Shown: positions 36,330-47,775 of the stretch, piece by piece
Position numbering within the stretch: the first letter of the stretch is position 1
How the letters are laid out: the number at the start of each line of letters is the position of its first letter
From: Jacaranda mimosifolia
Lineage: Eukaryota > Streptophyta > Magnoliopsida > Lamiales > Bignoniaceae
Reading direction: 5' to 3'
Length of the DNA stretch: 64,000 nt
NCBI GenBank assembly: GCA_018894105.1
Contig: CM032117.1
Location: 44,564,501-44,628,500, forward strand
Notes under the pieces: model-generated
What the model saw: only the letters and a program-made list of their open reading frames with translations
The model's database searches: none
Told to the model about the DNA's origin: nothing
Program-made: the position numbers and the translations under genes

Positions 36330-37400
36330 TTTTCAAGTTCTCCACGTTCCATGACCTTGGTATCTCCTTTCCCCTGGCGTATTCCAACTTGTATGACCCT
36401 TGCCTAGTTACCTTAACAACTTTGTACGGTCCCTCCTAATTCGGGTCTAATTTTCCCAATGAGACTTGCACCTTTTTCAGGATCCAGTCTCCTACTCAGA
36501 AGCTTCTTTGTTGAACTTTCTTGTTGTACTGCCTTGCCATGATGTTCTTATACTCTTAGATCTTGGCGTAGGCCCTGTCTCGCTTTTCCTCTACTACTTC
36601 TAACTCGAACTCCCTGGCCTCATCGTTATTTCCTGGCTCATACTCCAAGACTCTCCGAGTAAGCTCCCCAATTTCATCTAGGATCACTACTTCTGCCCTA
36701 TACACCAAGCAGCATAGGGTCTCTCCTGTAGTCATTTTGGGGGCAATGCAATACGCCCACAGGACCTCTTAGAGCTCGTCAGCTCATCCTCCCTTAGCCT
36801 CGTTTAGCCGAGCCCTAAGACTTTTTAGGAGATCTCGGTTAGTTACTTTAGTCTGGCCGTTTGCTTTTGGGTTCCCACTGACACGAACCTTTGCTCAATC
36901 TTAAGCTCCTTGCACCAGCCTGTTATCTTCTTCCCATTGAACTGGGTTCCATTATATGAGATTAAGACCCTGGGGATCCTGAACCGGCATATAATGTTCT
37001 TCCAAAGGAAGTTCATGACCTCCTTCTTAGTGACCTTCACTGATGCCTCTGCTTCTACCCATTTACTGAAACATTCCATGGCCACTATCACAAACCTCTT
37101 CTGACCTTATGCCCGGGGGAAAGGACCTAATATGTTGATCCCCCATTAGTCAAATGGACACGATATAGGGATTGGTTCCATCAGAACGATGGGTTGGTGG
37201 GACAGGTTGGCATGGAGTTGGCATTTTTCATATTTTTTTACCAAGTTTGTTGCATCCTGATTCATAGTGGGCCAAAAGTAGCCCTGCCTCAGGGTCTTCA
37301 GTGCTAAAGACCTTCTACTTGAGTGGTTCCCACAGCTGCCTTCATGAATTTCTCGCACCACATACCAAGCTCTCTCAGAGAGTAGCAGTTTAGTAGTGGC
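36330..37400 (-). pseudogene. pol: Integrase of element Y, inactive
   Basis: Integrase inserts the cDNA into the host DNA. The N-terminal zinc region is readable at 37200-37361 (HEGSCGNHS, then KKYEKCQ), but the first cysteine of the CxxC pair is a tyrosine. In the core, WGINILGPFP at about 37120 carries N in place of the first catalytic Asp, and LISYNGTQF at about 36960 carries Y in place of the second. Frame 36843-37091 holds VAMECFSKWVEAEA. The C-terminal part towards 36330 is readable only in pieces. At least two catalytic residues are gone. Confidence 0.8.
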
Positions 37401-37430
37401 ACTTCGATAGATGTCTTATGTAGTTCCCTG

Positions 37431-37880
37431 TTAACCATAGTGAATCGCTTCGCTCTGAAGGCTAGCCTCCTTTGGGTCCTCAGGCAAGGTTTCATCTACC
37501 AAGTACTGAATTAGGCAATCTTTCCAAGTCACTCTTTCATTTTCATCTCTGGGGATCTGCTGTACTTGGTAAAATTCAAATTCTGACATGAGCTCTCTTA
37601 CCTTTATCAAGTATTCAGTCATTGACCTATCTCGGGTCTCAAAAGTTCCTTTGATTTGAAGAGCCACAAGCTGTGAATCAGTATAAACATTTAACCTCTT
37701 AATATTTATGCGTTTTGTAGCCTTCAATCCTATGACCATAGCTTCGTACTCAGCCTCATTGTTTGTGACCCCAAAAGCCAATTTAACCGCGAACTCGAGC
37801 TCCACAAGTTCGAGTCCCTTAAAGAAAATTTCTGCTCCCCCACATTATGATGTGGCGAACCCATCAACATACATCATCCA
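37431..37880 (-). pseudogene. pol: Second (archaeal-type) RNase H of element Y
   Basis: The frame at 37431-37805 reads LAFGVTNNEAEYEAMVIGL, then NVYTDSQLVALQIKG and a YLIKVRELMSEFEFYQVQQIPRDEN tail split over the domain. This is the fold of the additional RNase H that distinguishes Tat elements from other gypsy lineages. The E of NNEAEYEA and the D of YTDSQL, both catalytic, are kept. The start of the domain, upstream of 37805, contains stops. It lies between RT/RNase H and integrase. Confidence 0.8.
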
Positions 37881-38168
37881 CATTTCTACATTTGGTTTGG
37901 GGTCTTGTCCCACCATCTCAATTGCGAAGTCGTCAAGGTCTTGGGCTTTCACAGAGCTCATGCTTCGATACTCTATATCAAACTCCCCCATTTCTACGGC
38001 CCACTTGGTCAGTATTCTAGAAATATTGAGTTTAGTGAGGTCCTATTTCAATGGATGGTTAGTTAAGATAACAATTTTATAAGATTGAAAATAAGGTCTT
38101 AGCTTCCTCTTTGTCATCATAAGGGTAAGAGCTAACTTTTCGACCTCCAAGCATCTACTTTTTGCCCC

Positions 38169-39270
38169 CTACAACACCTTACTTACATAATACACATGTT
38201 TTTCGATCAAGTTTTCCTCTCGAACCAGCACCGAGCTGACCACATATTCTAACGTTCCCAAATACAAGTATAGAGGCTCCCCAAGAACATGTTTTATGAA
38301 CATAAGTGGTAAGGTCAGGTACTTCTTAAGGTCTTGGAATGCCTTCTCACATACGCTATCCAATTGAAAGTTCCTCATATTCCTTAAGATCTTAAAGAAT
38401 GGCAAACTCTTAGCAGCTAATCTTGAAATGAACTAATTTAATGATGTGATCATGAAAGTTAACTTCTGCACATCCTTTACTGACTTAGGTGAGCTCATAC
38501 TGGTTATGGCTTTAATCTTTTTTAGGTTCGCCTCTATCTTGCGCTTACTAACTAAATATCCCAAGAACTTTCCTCATTTGACCATAAAAGGGCATTTGGA
38601 CATATTGAGCTTCATCTTGTACTGTTTCATAATGGCGAAAGCTTTTTCCAAATGCATCAAGTGATTGGGCTCATTCAAGCTCTTGACCAGCATATCGTCC
38701 ACATATACCTCATAGTGACCTCGATTTGGTCCTTGAACATCTTGTTTGCAGCCTTTAGTAGGTGGCTTCTGTGTTCTTCAGCCCAAATAGCATGACATTA
38801 TGACAAAAGATCCTCCTTTCAGTCACGAATATCGTCTTATCCCGATCTTCTTCTGCCATGAAGATCTGGTGGTATCCTTGAAAAGTGTCCATCATGCCAA
38901 GGAGGGCACATCCTGCTGTGAGCTACTAGCACATCGATCCGAGGTAGAGGGTAGGGTCATTTGAGCAAGCCTTGTTTAGGTCTGAATAGTCCGTGCACAT
39001 TCTCCACTTTCCTTCTGTCTTTGGCACGACTACTACATTTGACAGCCACTTTGTGAATTGGTTCTCAATGACATATCCTGCCTCAAGCAGTTTGTTCACT
39101 TCGTCCTCAATTATTCAATTTTTCATCGTCTCATGATATCTCTTTTTCTGTTGGACGGGTCTAACTTGGGGTCCACATTCAGCCTGTACATTATCGCCCT
39201 GGGGTCTATTCCCTCAAAATTTGAAGGTTTCCAAGCGAAGACATTCACATTATTTCTAAAAAAATTAATT
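38169..39270 (-). pseudogene. pol: Reverse transcriptase and first RNase H of element Y, broken
   Basis: The gypsy RT is readable in pieces over this span. The active-site block YVDDMLVKSLNEPNHL lies at about 38675-38722 on the minus strand and is intact. It is followed by MKLNMSKCPF, FLGYLVSKRKIEANL and the connection to RNase H, whose SLPFFKILRN and CEKAFQDLKKYL lie in 38169-38405. The N-terminal half (38750-39270) is split over frames by several indels and stops, but CARTIQT-type and VVVPKTE-like pieces are still found by frame switching. Confidence 0.75.
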
Positions 39271-39271
39271 G

Positions 39272-39791
39272 TTAGAGCTCCAACACTGGGGTCATTTGAG
39301 TGCCAATTCTTGTTGTCTTGCTCGGGTCTTCTGGCACTAACTTGATCTCCTTGATCCCATCTGCTAGTTCAATTATGCACTTCTCCACTCGCCTTTTCTT
39401 ATTTTCATCTTGGGGCTTCAGTTGGCGACGTCCTCGACAGAAGTTATGATGGCCTTCCCACCTTTCGACCCTGATCCCGAGCCCTCTCCTTGCAACCCCG
39501 AGCCCTCTATCTTGAGCCTCTTTTTCAGAGACACATGGTAGATTCCCTTGCCTCCTTCTGGTCACAACTTAGCTCTCCAATCCCCCTACTCATTAAGAAC
39601 TTCATTTTAAGGTGGAAAGTTGAGACCACCCTTCGAAACTGATTCAAACCAGGTCTTCCCAGGACCACGTTATATGCAAATAGGTCTTCCTAAGAATTTA
39701 ATCATTAGGGTCTCGCGGCATGGCTCCATTCCCAAGGAAATTGGGAGGTCAATAGTTCTAGCCGACGTAATCTCTGCTCCTCCAAATCCCA
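39272..39791 (-). pseudogene. pol: Protease-RT linker of element Y
   Basis: The frame at 39272-39565 encodes a basic, low-complexity stretch (ENKKRRVEKCIIELADGIKE) that ends in GTQMTPVLEL, close to the sequence that precedes gypsy RT. It lies between the protease and RT parts. 39566-39791 is not open. Confidence 0.5.
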
Positions 39792-40304
39792 TCAAGGGTG
39801 TATAAATTTGCGAGATTCTCGTGAGTGTGAGCTCATCTTCTTCAAGACCTCCAAAAATATTATGTCCATAGAGCTTCCGTGGTGCACAAATAAATTTGCT
39901 ATGTCCATGGTGATGACCATGGGGTCATTTTGGGGTCCGACGACTCCCTGAGAGTCCCTGCCATCCAAAGTAATAATGGGTTGATTAGCAATATTCAGCA
40001 CTAAGTTCATTCTCTTTTGACTTACTTGGTTTTTAATGGACCGAACGTGTTTCTTCCTTGCACTATAGGAATCTCTCGAAGTGGGACCTCCTGCGATCAT
40101 GTATATGACCCCACGCCAAGGTAAATTATCCCCCATAGGGTCATTTTCTATCTTCTTGCCTTTCTTCTCCTTACTAGGGGACCTACTCTGGGTTTTGGAT
40201 CGGTTACACTTCTTCCCATGCTTCCCCTCGGGCTCTTGCCCTCTAGATCTGAACTCTTTAGTAGTGAACTCCTTCAAGTATCCTTGTCTGATGAACCTCT
40301 CCAC
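39792..40304 (-). pseudogene. gag-pol: Gag C-terminus and protease of element Y, active site lost
   Basis: The 170-codon frame starts in the gag C-terminus (MERFIRQGYLKEF, then a basic KHGKKCNRSKTQSRSPSKEK stretch). It passes through PWRGVIYMIAGG and enters the protease with ITLDGRDSQGVVGPQNDPMV. Where Tat proteases have an Asp-X-Gly-Ser-Ser active site, this copy reads IANLFVHHGSSMDIIF. The few residues carrying the catalytic aspartate are deleted in frame, so the protease cannot work. Confidence 0.75.
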
Positions 40305-41400
40305 TTTGTCTTTGAGCTGGATGTAATCCTCAACATCATGACCCCTATCCTTATGGAAGTGACAATACTTATTCTAGTTTCATCTTGCCGGTATATCTCG
40401 TATTTTCTGGGGATATTGCAATATCTTTGATCCCTCAATATCCATAAGTACGTGAGATCTCATGGTGTTGAGTGGGGTATAATGATTGTACTTTCATGGT
40501 GGAGAGCATTGGCGATATTTTTTAGATCGGGTCTTATGGGGTCCTTAATCCTTTTTAGATCTTCAGTGAGTATTTTTGGACCACTTACGATCCTTTATGG
40601 CGTTGATTTCCTCCTCATGAATGTAATGATGAGCTACCTCTATCAACTGCTCCATGTCCTTCAGGGGCTCCCTAGCAAGAGCCAAATCCAAAGGTCCTTT
40701 CTTGAGGCTATAGATGAGAATGCTTGTGAAAATATCAATGCGTAAATCATACACCTCCAGTATCTCATTGTTAAACCTATTCATGAACCCTTTCAGGTTT
40801 TCATCTTCCCTTTGCTGTATAGTAAACAAGTAAGTGGCAGACCTCTTGGACTTTCTCTTTCCAGCAAATTGGTACAGGAACTTCCTTATAAGTTGATCAT
40901 AAGACACTATTGTTCTTAGGACCTGCCCCATAAACCATTCTTGCGCTCTCCCGCTCAACATTATTACAAAAATCTTGGAGTTCATGGTATTTGATTATCC
41001 ATACAAGTTCATGATGTTCTCAAAAGTTCTTACATATTCTTAGGGTTCCTTATTCCCATCATACTTAGGCAAGTCAGAGAGTTTAAAGTGTGAGGCCACT
41101 AAGTCAGCCAATATTTCCGTAAAGAATGGAGAGTTCTTCCTCTGCAGCATCGATGTCCCTTTCTTCTTAAGTTCATCTATTTTTCTGCTCAATTGCTCGA
41201 CCTGGTCACTGATCTCATTGACTTCCTCCTTGGAGAGCGAAGGTTAGGTTCTTTTAAGTGCAGGTCATCTCTATTCAGTGACAACGCCTCCAATCTTGAC
41301 CCTTCTTTCGTCTGGTAAATATTTGGTGGGCAATTTGTCCTTCTTGCCACTTTACTCCCCACCTCATCATTTCTTGATATCCTCAAGCCTTACACCCCTT
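40305..41400 (-). pseudogene. gag: Gag core of element Y, broken
   Basis: The retrotransposon gag domain is readable at 40563-40985: MLSGRAQEWFMGQVLRTI, LIRKFLYQFAGKRK, ATYLFTIQQREDENLKGF and MNRFNNEILEVYDL. Upstream (40990-41400) there are only short frames with stops; 41189-41386 is basic and serine-rich. Gag builds the particle shell. 41400-41783 is leader with no feature seen. Confidence 0.75.
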
Positions 41401-41783
41401 CTGCCAACGAAGGACCTGGTCTCTTTCTTGCAATAGTGGCTAGTTCACCTATACTGGGGTCGCCTGGAGAGGCGCCACCACCTCTACCTAGGTCTTGCGT
41501 TTGTGTTCATCCCATAATTGTTGGCTCATCTCAAAGACCAATTGTTCTAGATCATTCCTGCTGATTTGCACAATTTGATTTCCACTGGTTCTTTTGGCAA
41601 AATCCCTGCCCGATTTCTGTTTGATCACTATGTGGCATCGCGGTGGGTGGCGTGGGGAAAGTGGGCGATATCGGTGGCAACTCGATTATAGGAGACAGGG
41701 GGATTGGAGTATCTGTGGTTCATCCTGGAGTTTTATCCATCACTAATGGCTAACTCTCACAACCAATGAATCAAGTAAGAATT

Positions 41784-41800
41784 CTCACAGACGACGCCAA
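41784..41800 (-). promoter_or_regulatory. Primer binding site of element Y
   Basis: On the minus strand TTGGCGTCGTCTGTGAG follows the 5' LTR after one base. It is one change from the TTGGCGCCGTCTGTG site used by many Tat-type elements. Confidence 0.8.
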
Positions 41801-41801
41801 T

Positions 41802-42308
41802 TGATGCGGCTCGGGTTTCAAGTTCACGACCTCGACCCAAATTTCCAAAAGTAACCTTGATCACTACCTTAACCTCAACCTGGAGCCACATAAGTGTATT
41901 CTGGATCTCCGACCTGACCACAAAGAGAGCACATTAGGCTAGCTGAGATCGCCTTCAGCTAAGACCCTCCGATGCCTAAGTTAGTGAGGTGATCAAATGG
42001 GTTCAAGGTAAAGAGTAAAGATTAGGTGGAGATAAATGATGATGACTTGACCTGGAACTGTGCAGCGCTTGCTTCTCATAAGTAATGGATTGTTCTTTCT
42101 ATACATATTGAGCTGACACTGTATAGCGCATTTGATCATTGGTTGATCAATGGTCCATGGCTTGGGCCATGACCTGAACTAGGTTGGGTTCATTCGAATC
42201 ACGACCCAAACCAAATAAAAAAATACGAATCTTGTCCTGTCAGGTATTTTGCCCAAAATATAAGGGCAGGGTGGTCTTTTCAGCTGCTCCCTTTAATAAT
42301 TAACGTCA
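41802..42308 (-). repeat. 5' LTR of element Y
   Basis: This 507 bp LTR is paired with 31775-32261. Its outer end (42308) is followed by the target duplication AATTT. Confidence 0.9.
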
Positions 42309-44245
42309 AATTTAAAAATATGGCCGACATAAGAACTGAATATCTATGTCTTAGGTTTTTATGGACATTTAAATCACCTTAATCCTTTGTATAGGGAGAA
42401 AGTTACGAATAAAATACTACTGTGTGGCAATATAGAAAATACAGGACTTCAATTTTTCTAGAATAGAATATTGTGACACTTTTTAATACTTGATTTTGAT
42501 TTAATTAATAACTAAATATATTTGTCTTAGATTTTTATATAAATTTAAATCAATTTAATCCGATGTATAGGGAGAAAGTTATGGGTAAAATACTACAGTG
42601 TGGCAATATAGAAAATACAGGACTTCGATTTTCATAGAACAAAGTATTTTGACAACTTTTAGTACTTGATTCCAATCAATTCAACAATAAGTTCAAAATA
42701 TGAATTGTAGATCTATATCTTAGGTTTTTAAAAGATTTTGAATCACATTCATCTGAGGCATATAGTAAAAGTTATAGCTTAGATACAACCAAGTGTCATA
42801 TCAAATTTTTTTTGCTAACAATTGAAAATATGATTTTTCACCACTGTTGCCTCTTGAACTCGATTTTTCTCTCATATTAGTCCATTTAGATTGCATCATC
42901 AACATAATAGTTTTATTACTCATTCTTAGCTTTGTAATGCCATAAGAATCAAGCCAACGGATATCTAGAAAAAATGTTATGAGCAAATCAACAAAGTATG
43001 TATGAAAGGACAAATTCTTGATAATTTTTGTGAGTATGTATGTACTAGGCTAGTCCCAAGTAAATTTTGTCTTGTTAGTCAGTTAAATTGGTGATTGATG
43101 TGCTTATTAAATGAATCAGGTGACTTAACATTTGATTCGATTGACTCTGAAATAGATGATTGACTTGTAGTATTGATCTTGAAGGTAAGTGTCTAAACTT
43201 ATAAATACTATATATTATTAAATTTCAAAACCCAGAAGGATATATGCTATTGTATAATTTCCTTGTGACTCATTTTCAACTTACACTACACAATAACCGT
43301 ATTCCACTATGCACAAAAATGATTTATTTTGTTTCGCGACACAAGAAAACATGTACTTTATGATTTTAATGCTTCTAGACTAGTAATTAAATTCGATGAT
43401 CAACTTATTACTGGATTTACTACTACTGCTATGTTATTGTTACTGTTAGTTGGATCTAATTTGGTCTGGGTGTGCAAGAGACTTCACCGGGCAGCAGTGG
43501 GCTTGCCGATTGAACCCCAAGCCCCCATAGCCCAATCCCCCAAGCGCACAACAAAAGTCATTTGTGGCTAAGGTGGGTCGTAGGAATTCCCGAGGACACT
43601 CAGGGACTATTTTGGTAAGGTCGCCCCTTGCCCGAAGCGATAACGGACTATTACGGTGGGAGTCATAAGGTTGACTGACGGCATCAAATACTATATGATC
43701 ATCGCATTTAAGTTGTTAGTCTAGAAAACTGTTTATTAAAATTCTTGACTTATTGTTGCTTGATTGTTTAATGTTTCCACTTTTGCTTTTCTCAAATATT
43801 TTTATTGTACAAACTCTTGAATATTTTCACTATACAAATCATGTTAAGTTTATGAACTCATAGTGCACACACTTGGCATTCACTGAGTTTTTTACTCATA
43901 CTTTTTTCTTTTCTTTAATTTTTCTTCTAGCAAACTTACATCATAGCCTTAGTGAGAAGGTGGATCCTACGTATGATGAGAATCAAGATTGAATTCGTAG
44001 ATTAGATTTTGTAGTAGACTATTATATTTTCCTAAGCTTATTATTTCTATTTTATTTATTGTGGATTCTAGTTGTTTTAGTTGAGGTTTGGTAATAGTAC
44101 TTGAGATTTTGTGTTATTAGACTAGTATTGGATTTATTTGAGTTCTAGTCTAACTTTATGATTTTGGATTATTAATATCATATATTTGGGATTTAGTTTC
44201 ACGTCTCAGGACTAGAATGTATGGTTTGATTTTTGGGGCATGATA
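42309..44245 (+). repeat. 5' LTR of chromovirus X, second part
   Basis: This continues the LTR interrupted at 31774 by Y (first five bases are the duplicated target). It aligns with about 47260-49258 of the 3' LTR and ends GGGGCATGATA, one change from the 3' LTR end GGGGCATGACA. It contains the GC-rich block at 43440-43660. Over 215 bases compared by eye (from 43201), about 13% of positions differ from the 3' LTR. Confidence 0.85.
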
Positions 44246-44248
44246 GAA

Positions 44249-44260
44249 TTGTATCAGAGC
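44249..44260 (+). promoter_or_regulatory. tRNA-Met primer binding site of X
   Basis: TTGTATCAGAGC starts four bases after the 5' LTR and is close to TGGTATCAGAGC. It is followed by 'ttaggttttgaa', as in element Z. Confidence 0.8.
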
Positions 44261-44733
44261 TTAGGTTTTGAACTTACACTATGTCGGGATAAGATCCTCG
44301 GACTGTGAAATATGGGATAGAACTCTTAGGTATTGATCTGAGTATTTAGGTTTGACTACTAAAATGATTGATTAAATATCATTGGATATTAAGGGTTGTG
44401 AAGGATTTTATACGGTTAGCTAGCTAAACGGTCGTACACTTTTAGTAATTGGCAATAGGATCAGTGACATATTGTGAGACTAGGATTGAGAATGTTCAAG
44501 AATTTATTGGTTTTCTTCCTTTGATTGTGAATTCTTGACTATCTTCATTCAAGACCCCTTCGAGTATTTTGATATTCTTTCTACTGATCTAGACGTGTTT
44601 TGGTAAGATCGTTCATCAAAGTCCATATAAGTCAATTCATTATTTTGAAGCTTTACCTTGCATGATCAAGGTTAGAGAAAGTGAACAATACACCTTTAGC
44701 TGCAAGCGACCTATTCCAAGAAATAAATTCAAT

Positions 44734-45078
44734 ATGCCTCGAAAGGATTACCCAAACCTTAACCGTATATTATTTTGAGGATGATAGGGATCACCATAAA
44801 AGATATCATCTTCAATATAAGAAGGGGTGAAAAGAGATAAAAAGTTAGGACAACAGTTGAAAGTCTATGGGCAAGAGTTAGATCACCAAAACAATAAGTT
44901 GAAAGATCAACGTCGTCAAGGACAACATGTGTTTAAGATAACCATGAGAGACCTTAGAGAAACCAAACATTTGATAGCTTGTTTTATCGATGAGATGGAA
45001 GAAGAGGATCTAGAAGAACTAGTTCTGGAAAAGCCTAGTAGGAGAATAAAGAGGACCTTGAGGATATTGAAGAGATAG
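44734..45078 (+). pseudogene. Leader ORF of X upstream of the gag position (coiled coil)
   Basis: It begins ATG CCT CGA AAG and encodes MPRKDYPNLNR, then acidic and histidine-rich sequence with a frameshift, then from 44827 an open frame of 83 codons: QQLKVYGQELDHQNNKLKDQ, later LRETKHLIACFIDEMEEED. Heptad spacing and many Q, K and E suggest a coiled coil. Element Z has the same ORF at 59284-59667 in the same place after its primer site. I recognise no known domain. In X the ORF ends in a basic tail instead of the acidic one of Z. Confidence 0.55.
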
Positions 45079-45276
45079 AATCAAATGAGGTAATGATAAA
45101 GATTAGAATAGGATAATTATCATCTAAAATTTGGTAGGACTTTATTTTGAAATTTTTATTTGTGTTATTTTAGTAGATTAGTTTTTCTACTTAGTAGTTG
45201 CTTTGGCTTGAAATTTTTATTTGGTAATAGTTAGTTTGTGTATGCCTATGAAACCAATAATTGAATTAACTGGGAA
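45079..45276 (+). other. Spacer after the X leader ORF and deletion junction
   Basis: The sequence up to about 45210 parallels Z at about 59668-59765 ('tttagtagttg' and 'tagattagtt' motifs). The match then stops and RT-like sequence begins near 45277, so the first large internal deletion lies at about 45215-45276. Confidence 0.5.
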
Positions 45277-46190
45277 ATGGAAGTCAACTGGAATGACTTT
45301 GTTGTTGATAAGGTAGTCTTTTTAGGTCATATCATTTCTAAAGATGAGGTCATGATTGATCCATTAAAAATTGAAGAAATACTAGAATGGAAAAGACCAA
45401 AAATGGTGATTGAGATGAAAAATTCCTTACAATTGGTAGGTTACCATAGGAGGTTGTGCTAGATTTCTCTAAACTACCAACTCAATTGTTCAACTGACAT
45501 AGAAGGAGATGTCATTTAAGAGCACTGAGAAATATGAGGTTAGTTTTCAAGAGCTTAAGAAAAGATTTACATCAATACTAATATCAGCACTACAAGATGA
45601 TACTAAGAATTTTTTTGGTATACACTGATGCATCTAAAGAAGGCTTAGGAAAACTTATACAAAATGGTAAGATAATAGCCTATACCTCAGGAAAATTAGA
45701 ACTATAGCAGCAAAACTATCCAACTCATGATTTAGAGCTAAGTAGATGATAGAAGAAGATTTTTGGAATTCAGTGTTGTGGATATGGTACCTTTGAAGGT
45801 GTCACTCATGAAGGAGTTTGCAAGGATTGGCAAAGAAAGAAAGTTGAGCCCTTGGTATGTAGACTTTTGAAATAGTGGAGAGAATTGGATTAGTAGCATA
45901 TCGAATTTTTCTACGACTAAATCGTATAAGGATGCATAATGTACTTCACATGTCCCAGCTAAAGACATATCGCCTAGAGCCTCACATATTATTAAGTATG
46001 AGTATCTAACATACAAAGAGAAACCAGTCCAAATCCTAAATCAAAAAATATAAAAACTACATAGTAGAGTAATCTCACTAGCAAAGATTCTCTAAGGAAC
46101 CATAATATAGATGAGACAACATGGGAAAGCTAGGAAGAAATGCAAAAGTATCATCTGAAACTCTTACCTAACTTAGGATAGAATTTGGGG
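45277..46190 (+). pseudogene. pol: Residual pol of X: RT end, RNase H start, chromodomain tail
   Basis: The RT end is readable as VVFLGHIISKDEVMID, then EILEWKRPKMVIEM (45277-45462). RNase H follows near 45620 with YTDASKEGLGKLIQNGKIIA and ends at NYPTHDLEL (about 45740). The sequence then jumps directly to the integrase C-terminus (DMVPLKVSLMKEFARIGK, KLSPWYVDF at about 45790-45870) and the chromodomain region (YEYLTYKEKPVQIL, about 46000). A second deletion, at about 45745, removed the RNase H end and the integrase core. The chromodomain identifies X as a chromovirus. Stops are frequent. Confidence 0.75.
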
Positions 46191-46195
46191 ACCAA

Positions 46196-46216
46196 ATTCC
46201 TTTAAGGAAGGTGGGT
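46196..46216 (+). promoter_or_regulatory. Polypurine tract of X
   Basis: 'aattcctttaaggaaggtgggt' precedes the 3' LTR. The 'ttggggaccaaattcctttaa' context just before it is the one usually seen ahead of Tekay 3' LTRs. Confidence 0.7.
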
Positions 46217-46994
46217 TGTAATACCCCATAATTTTATTTCATATTTAATCGATTAGTATATCTTATTTTATTTTATTTAATATTTCAATTAAAGTTATAG
46301 TAAGGCATGAAGTATCATTTCATTAAAATATATAAACAACATTAAATTATCTTTTGGCCAAATAATGATAACTATTATTTAGTTTCATATATATGCATTT
46401 ATTTGTAGATATTTTAATTTTGGGGAGAATAAGTTGTAATTTTACTTGAATTAAAATGTTATCAATACTAAAACTTAAATCATTAAGACCATAGGAATCA
46501 ATAATAAAGATACTAAAATTATGAAAGAGTTATCATAGTCCTAGAAGGAAAACATTAATAAGAGTCTCTCTCATACCAAACACTCCCCTTATAAATATAT
46601 ATTTATATATATTTCCTATGGATCAAAACCCTAATCACATTTAATAGTAAACAAAAGAGGAAAAAGGGGAAGAAGGAAAAGGTACAACAGTTGTGGCAAA
46701 AGGGAAAGGAAAAGGAGATGGCATTTGCAGGAAGTGCATTAGAATTACACAAGGTAATGAATGAGTTTGTAGACTTCATATTTTGATAATTGCATAATTC
46801 AATGATGCTATGAGGTTTTTATTTTCCCAAAAATAGATACTTGTGATAGCTTTACTACTTCTTCCCAACCAAATCAAGTAAAATGATCAACAAACAAATT
46901 TGAGTTCTGTGTCTTAGGTTTCTAATGCCCACTAAATCACCACAATCCAGTATATATAGACAAAGTTATGATGAAAATATTAAGATATGTCAAG

Positions 46995-47775
46995 TTTGGA
47001 AATACAGGACTTTGATTTTCCTAAAACAGAATATTGTGACACCTTTTGATACTTGCTTTCGATTTAATTTGGAGATATGGTCAACATAAGAACCTAAGAT
47101 CTATATCTTATGTTTTTACATACATTTGAATCACTTTAATCCGATGCATAGGGGGAAATTTATGTCTAAAATACTACGGTGCGGCAATATAGAAAATACA
47201 GGACTGTGATTTTCCTAGAGTAGAACATTATGACACCTTTTGCTACTTGATTTCGATTTAATTTAGAACTATGGTCAGCATAAGTACTGAATATCTGTAT
47301 CTTTAGGTTTTTATAGATATTTTAATCACTCTAATCCGATGCATAGAGAGAAATTGATGGCTAAAATACTATAGTGTGGCAATATAGAAAATACAGGATT
47401 TCGATTTGCCTAGAACAAAATATTGTGACACTTTTTTATACTTGATTTCAATTTAATTTGGAAATTTAGTCAACACAAGAACTTAATATCTATGTCTTAG
47501 GTTTTTACATACATTTAAACCACTTTAATATGATGCATAGGGAGAAAGTTATGGGTAAAATACTACAGTGTGGTAGTATAGAAAATACAGGACTTCGATT
47601 TTCCTAGAATAGAATATTGCGACAACTTTTACTACTCGATTCCGATTTAATTGGGCAATAAGGCCAACATATGAATTGTAGATATATATCTTAGGTTTTT
47701 ACAATACTTTTAATCACCTTCATCCGAGGTCTGTAGTCTATAGTAAAAGTGATAGCTTAGATACAACCAAGTGTC
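46995..47775 (+). repeat. Four tandem units of about 194 bp within the X LTR
   Basis: The anchor 'aatacaggac' recurs at about 47001, 47195, 47390 and 47585, each followed by 'ttcgattttcctagaa' and later by 'gatttaattt' and 'ggttttta'. The 5' LTR has the same units at about 31511, 31706, 42438 and 42613; Y inserted between its second and third. Confidence 0.85.

Larger units (their letters stand above)
31775..42308 (-). mobile_element. Tat-lineage Ty3/gypsy retrotransposon Y
   Basis: Two LTRs (31775-32261 and 41802-42308) both read TGATG... to ...TCA and are flanked by a perfect duplication AATTT (31770-31774 and 42309-42313). Pol runs on the minus strand: gag, protease, RT, RNase H, a second RNase H and integrase. 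A second, archaeal-type RNase H together with a TTGGCG-type primer site marks the Tat lineage. Between integrase and the 3' LTR lie a 61 bp tandem array and an ORF on the opposite (plus) strand. The element is 10.5 kb, is structurally complete and is coding-dead. Confidence 0.9.

Noticed and set aside
43329..43571. 80-codon frame in the 5' LTR of X
   Set aside because: It corresponds to noncoding LTR sequence; the equivalent stretch of the 3' LTR is not open in this frame.
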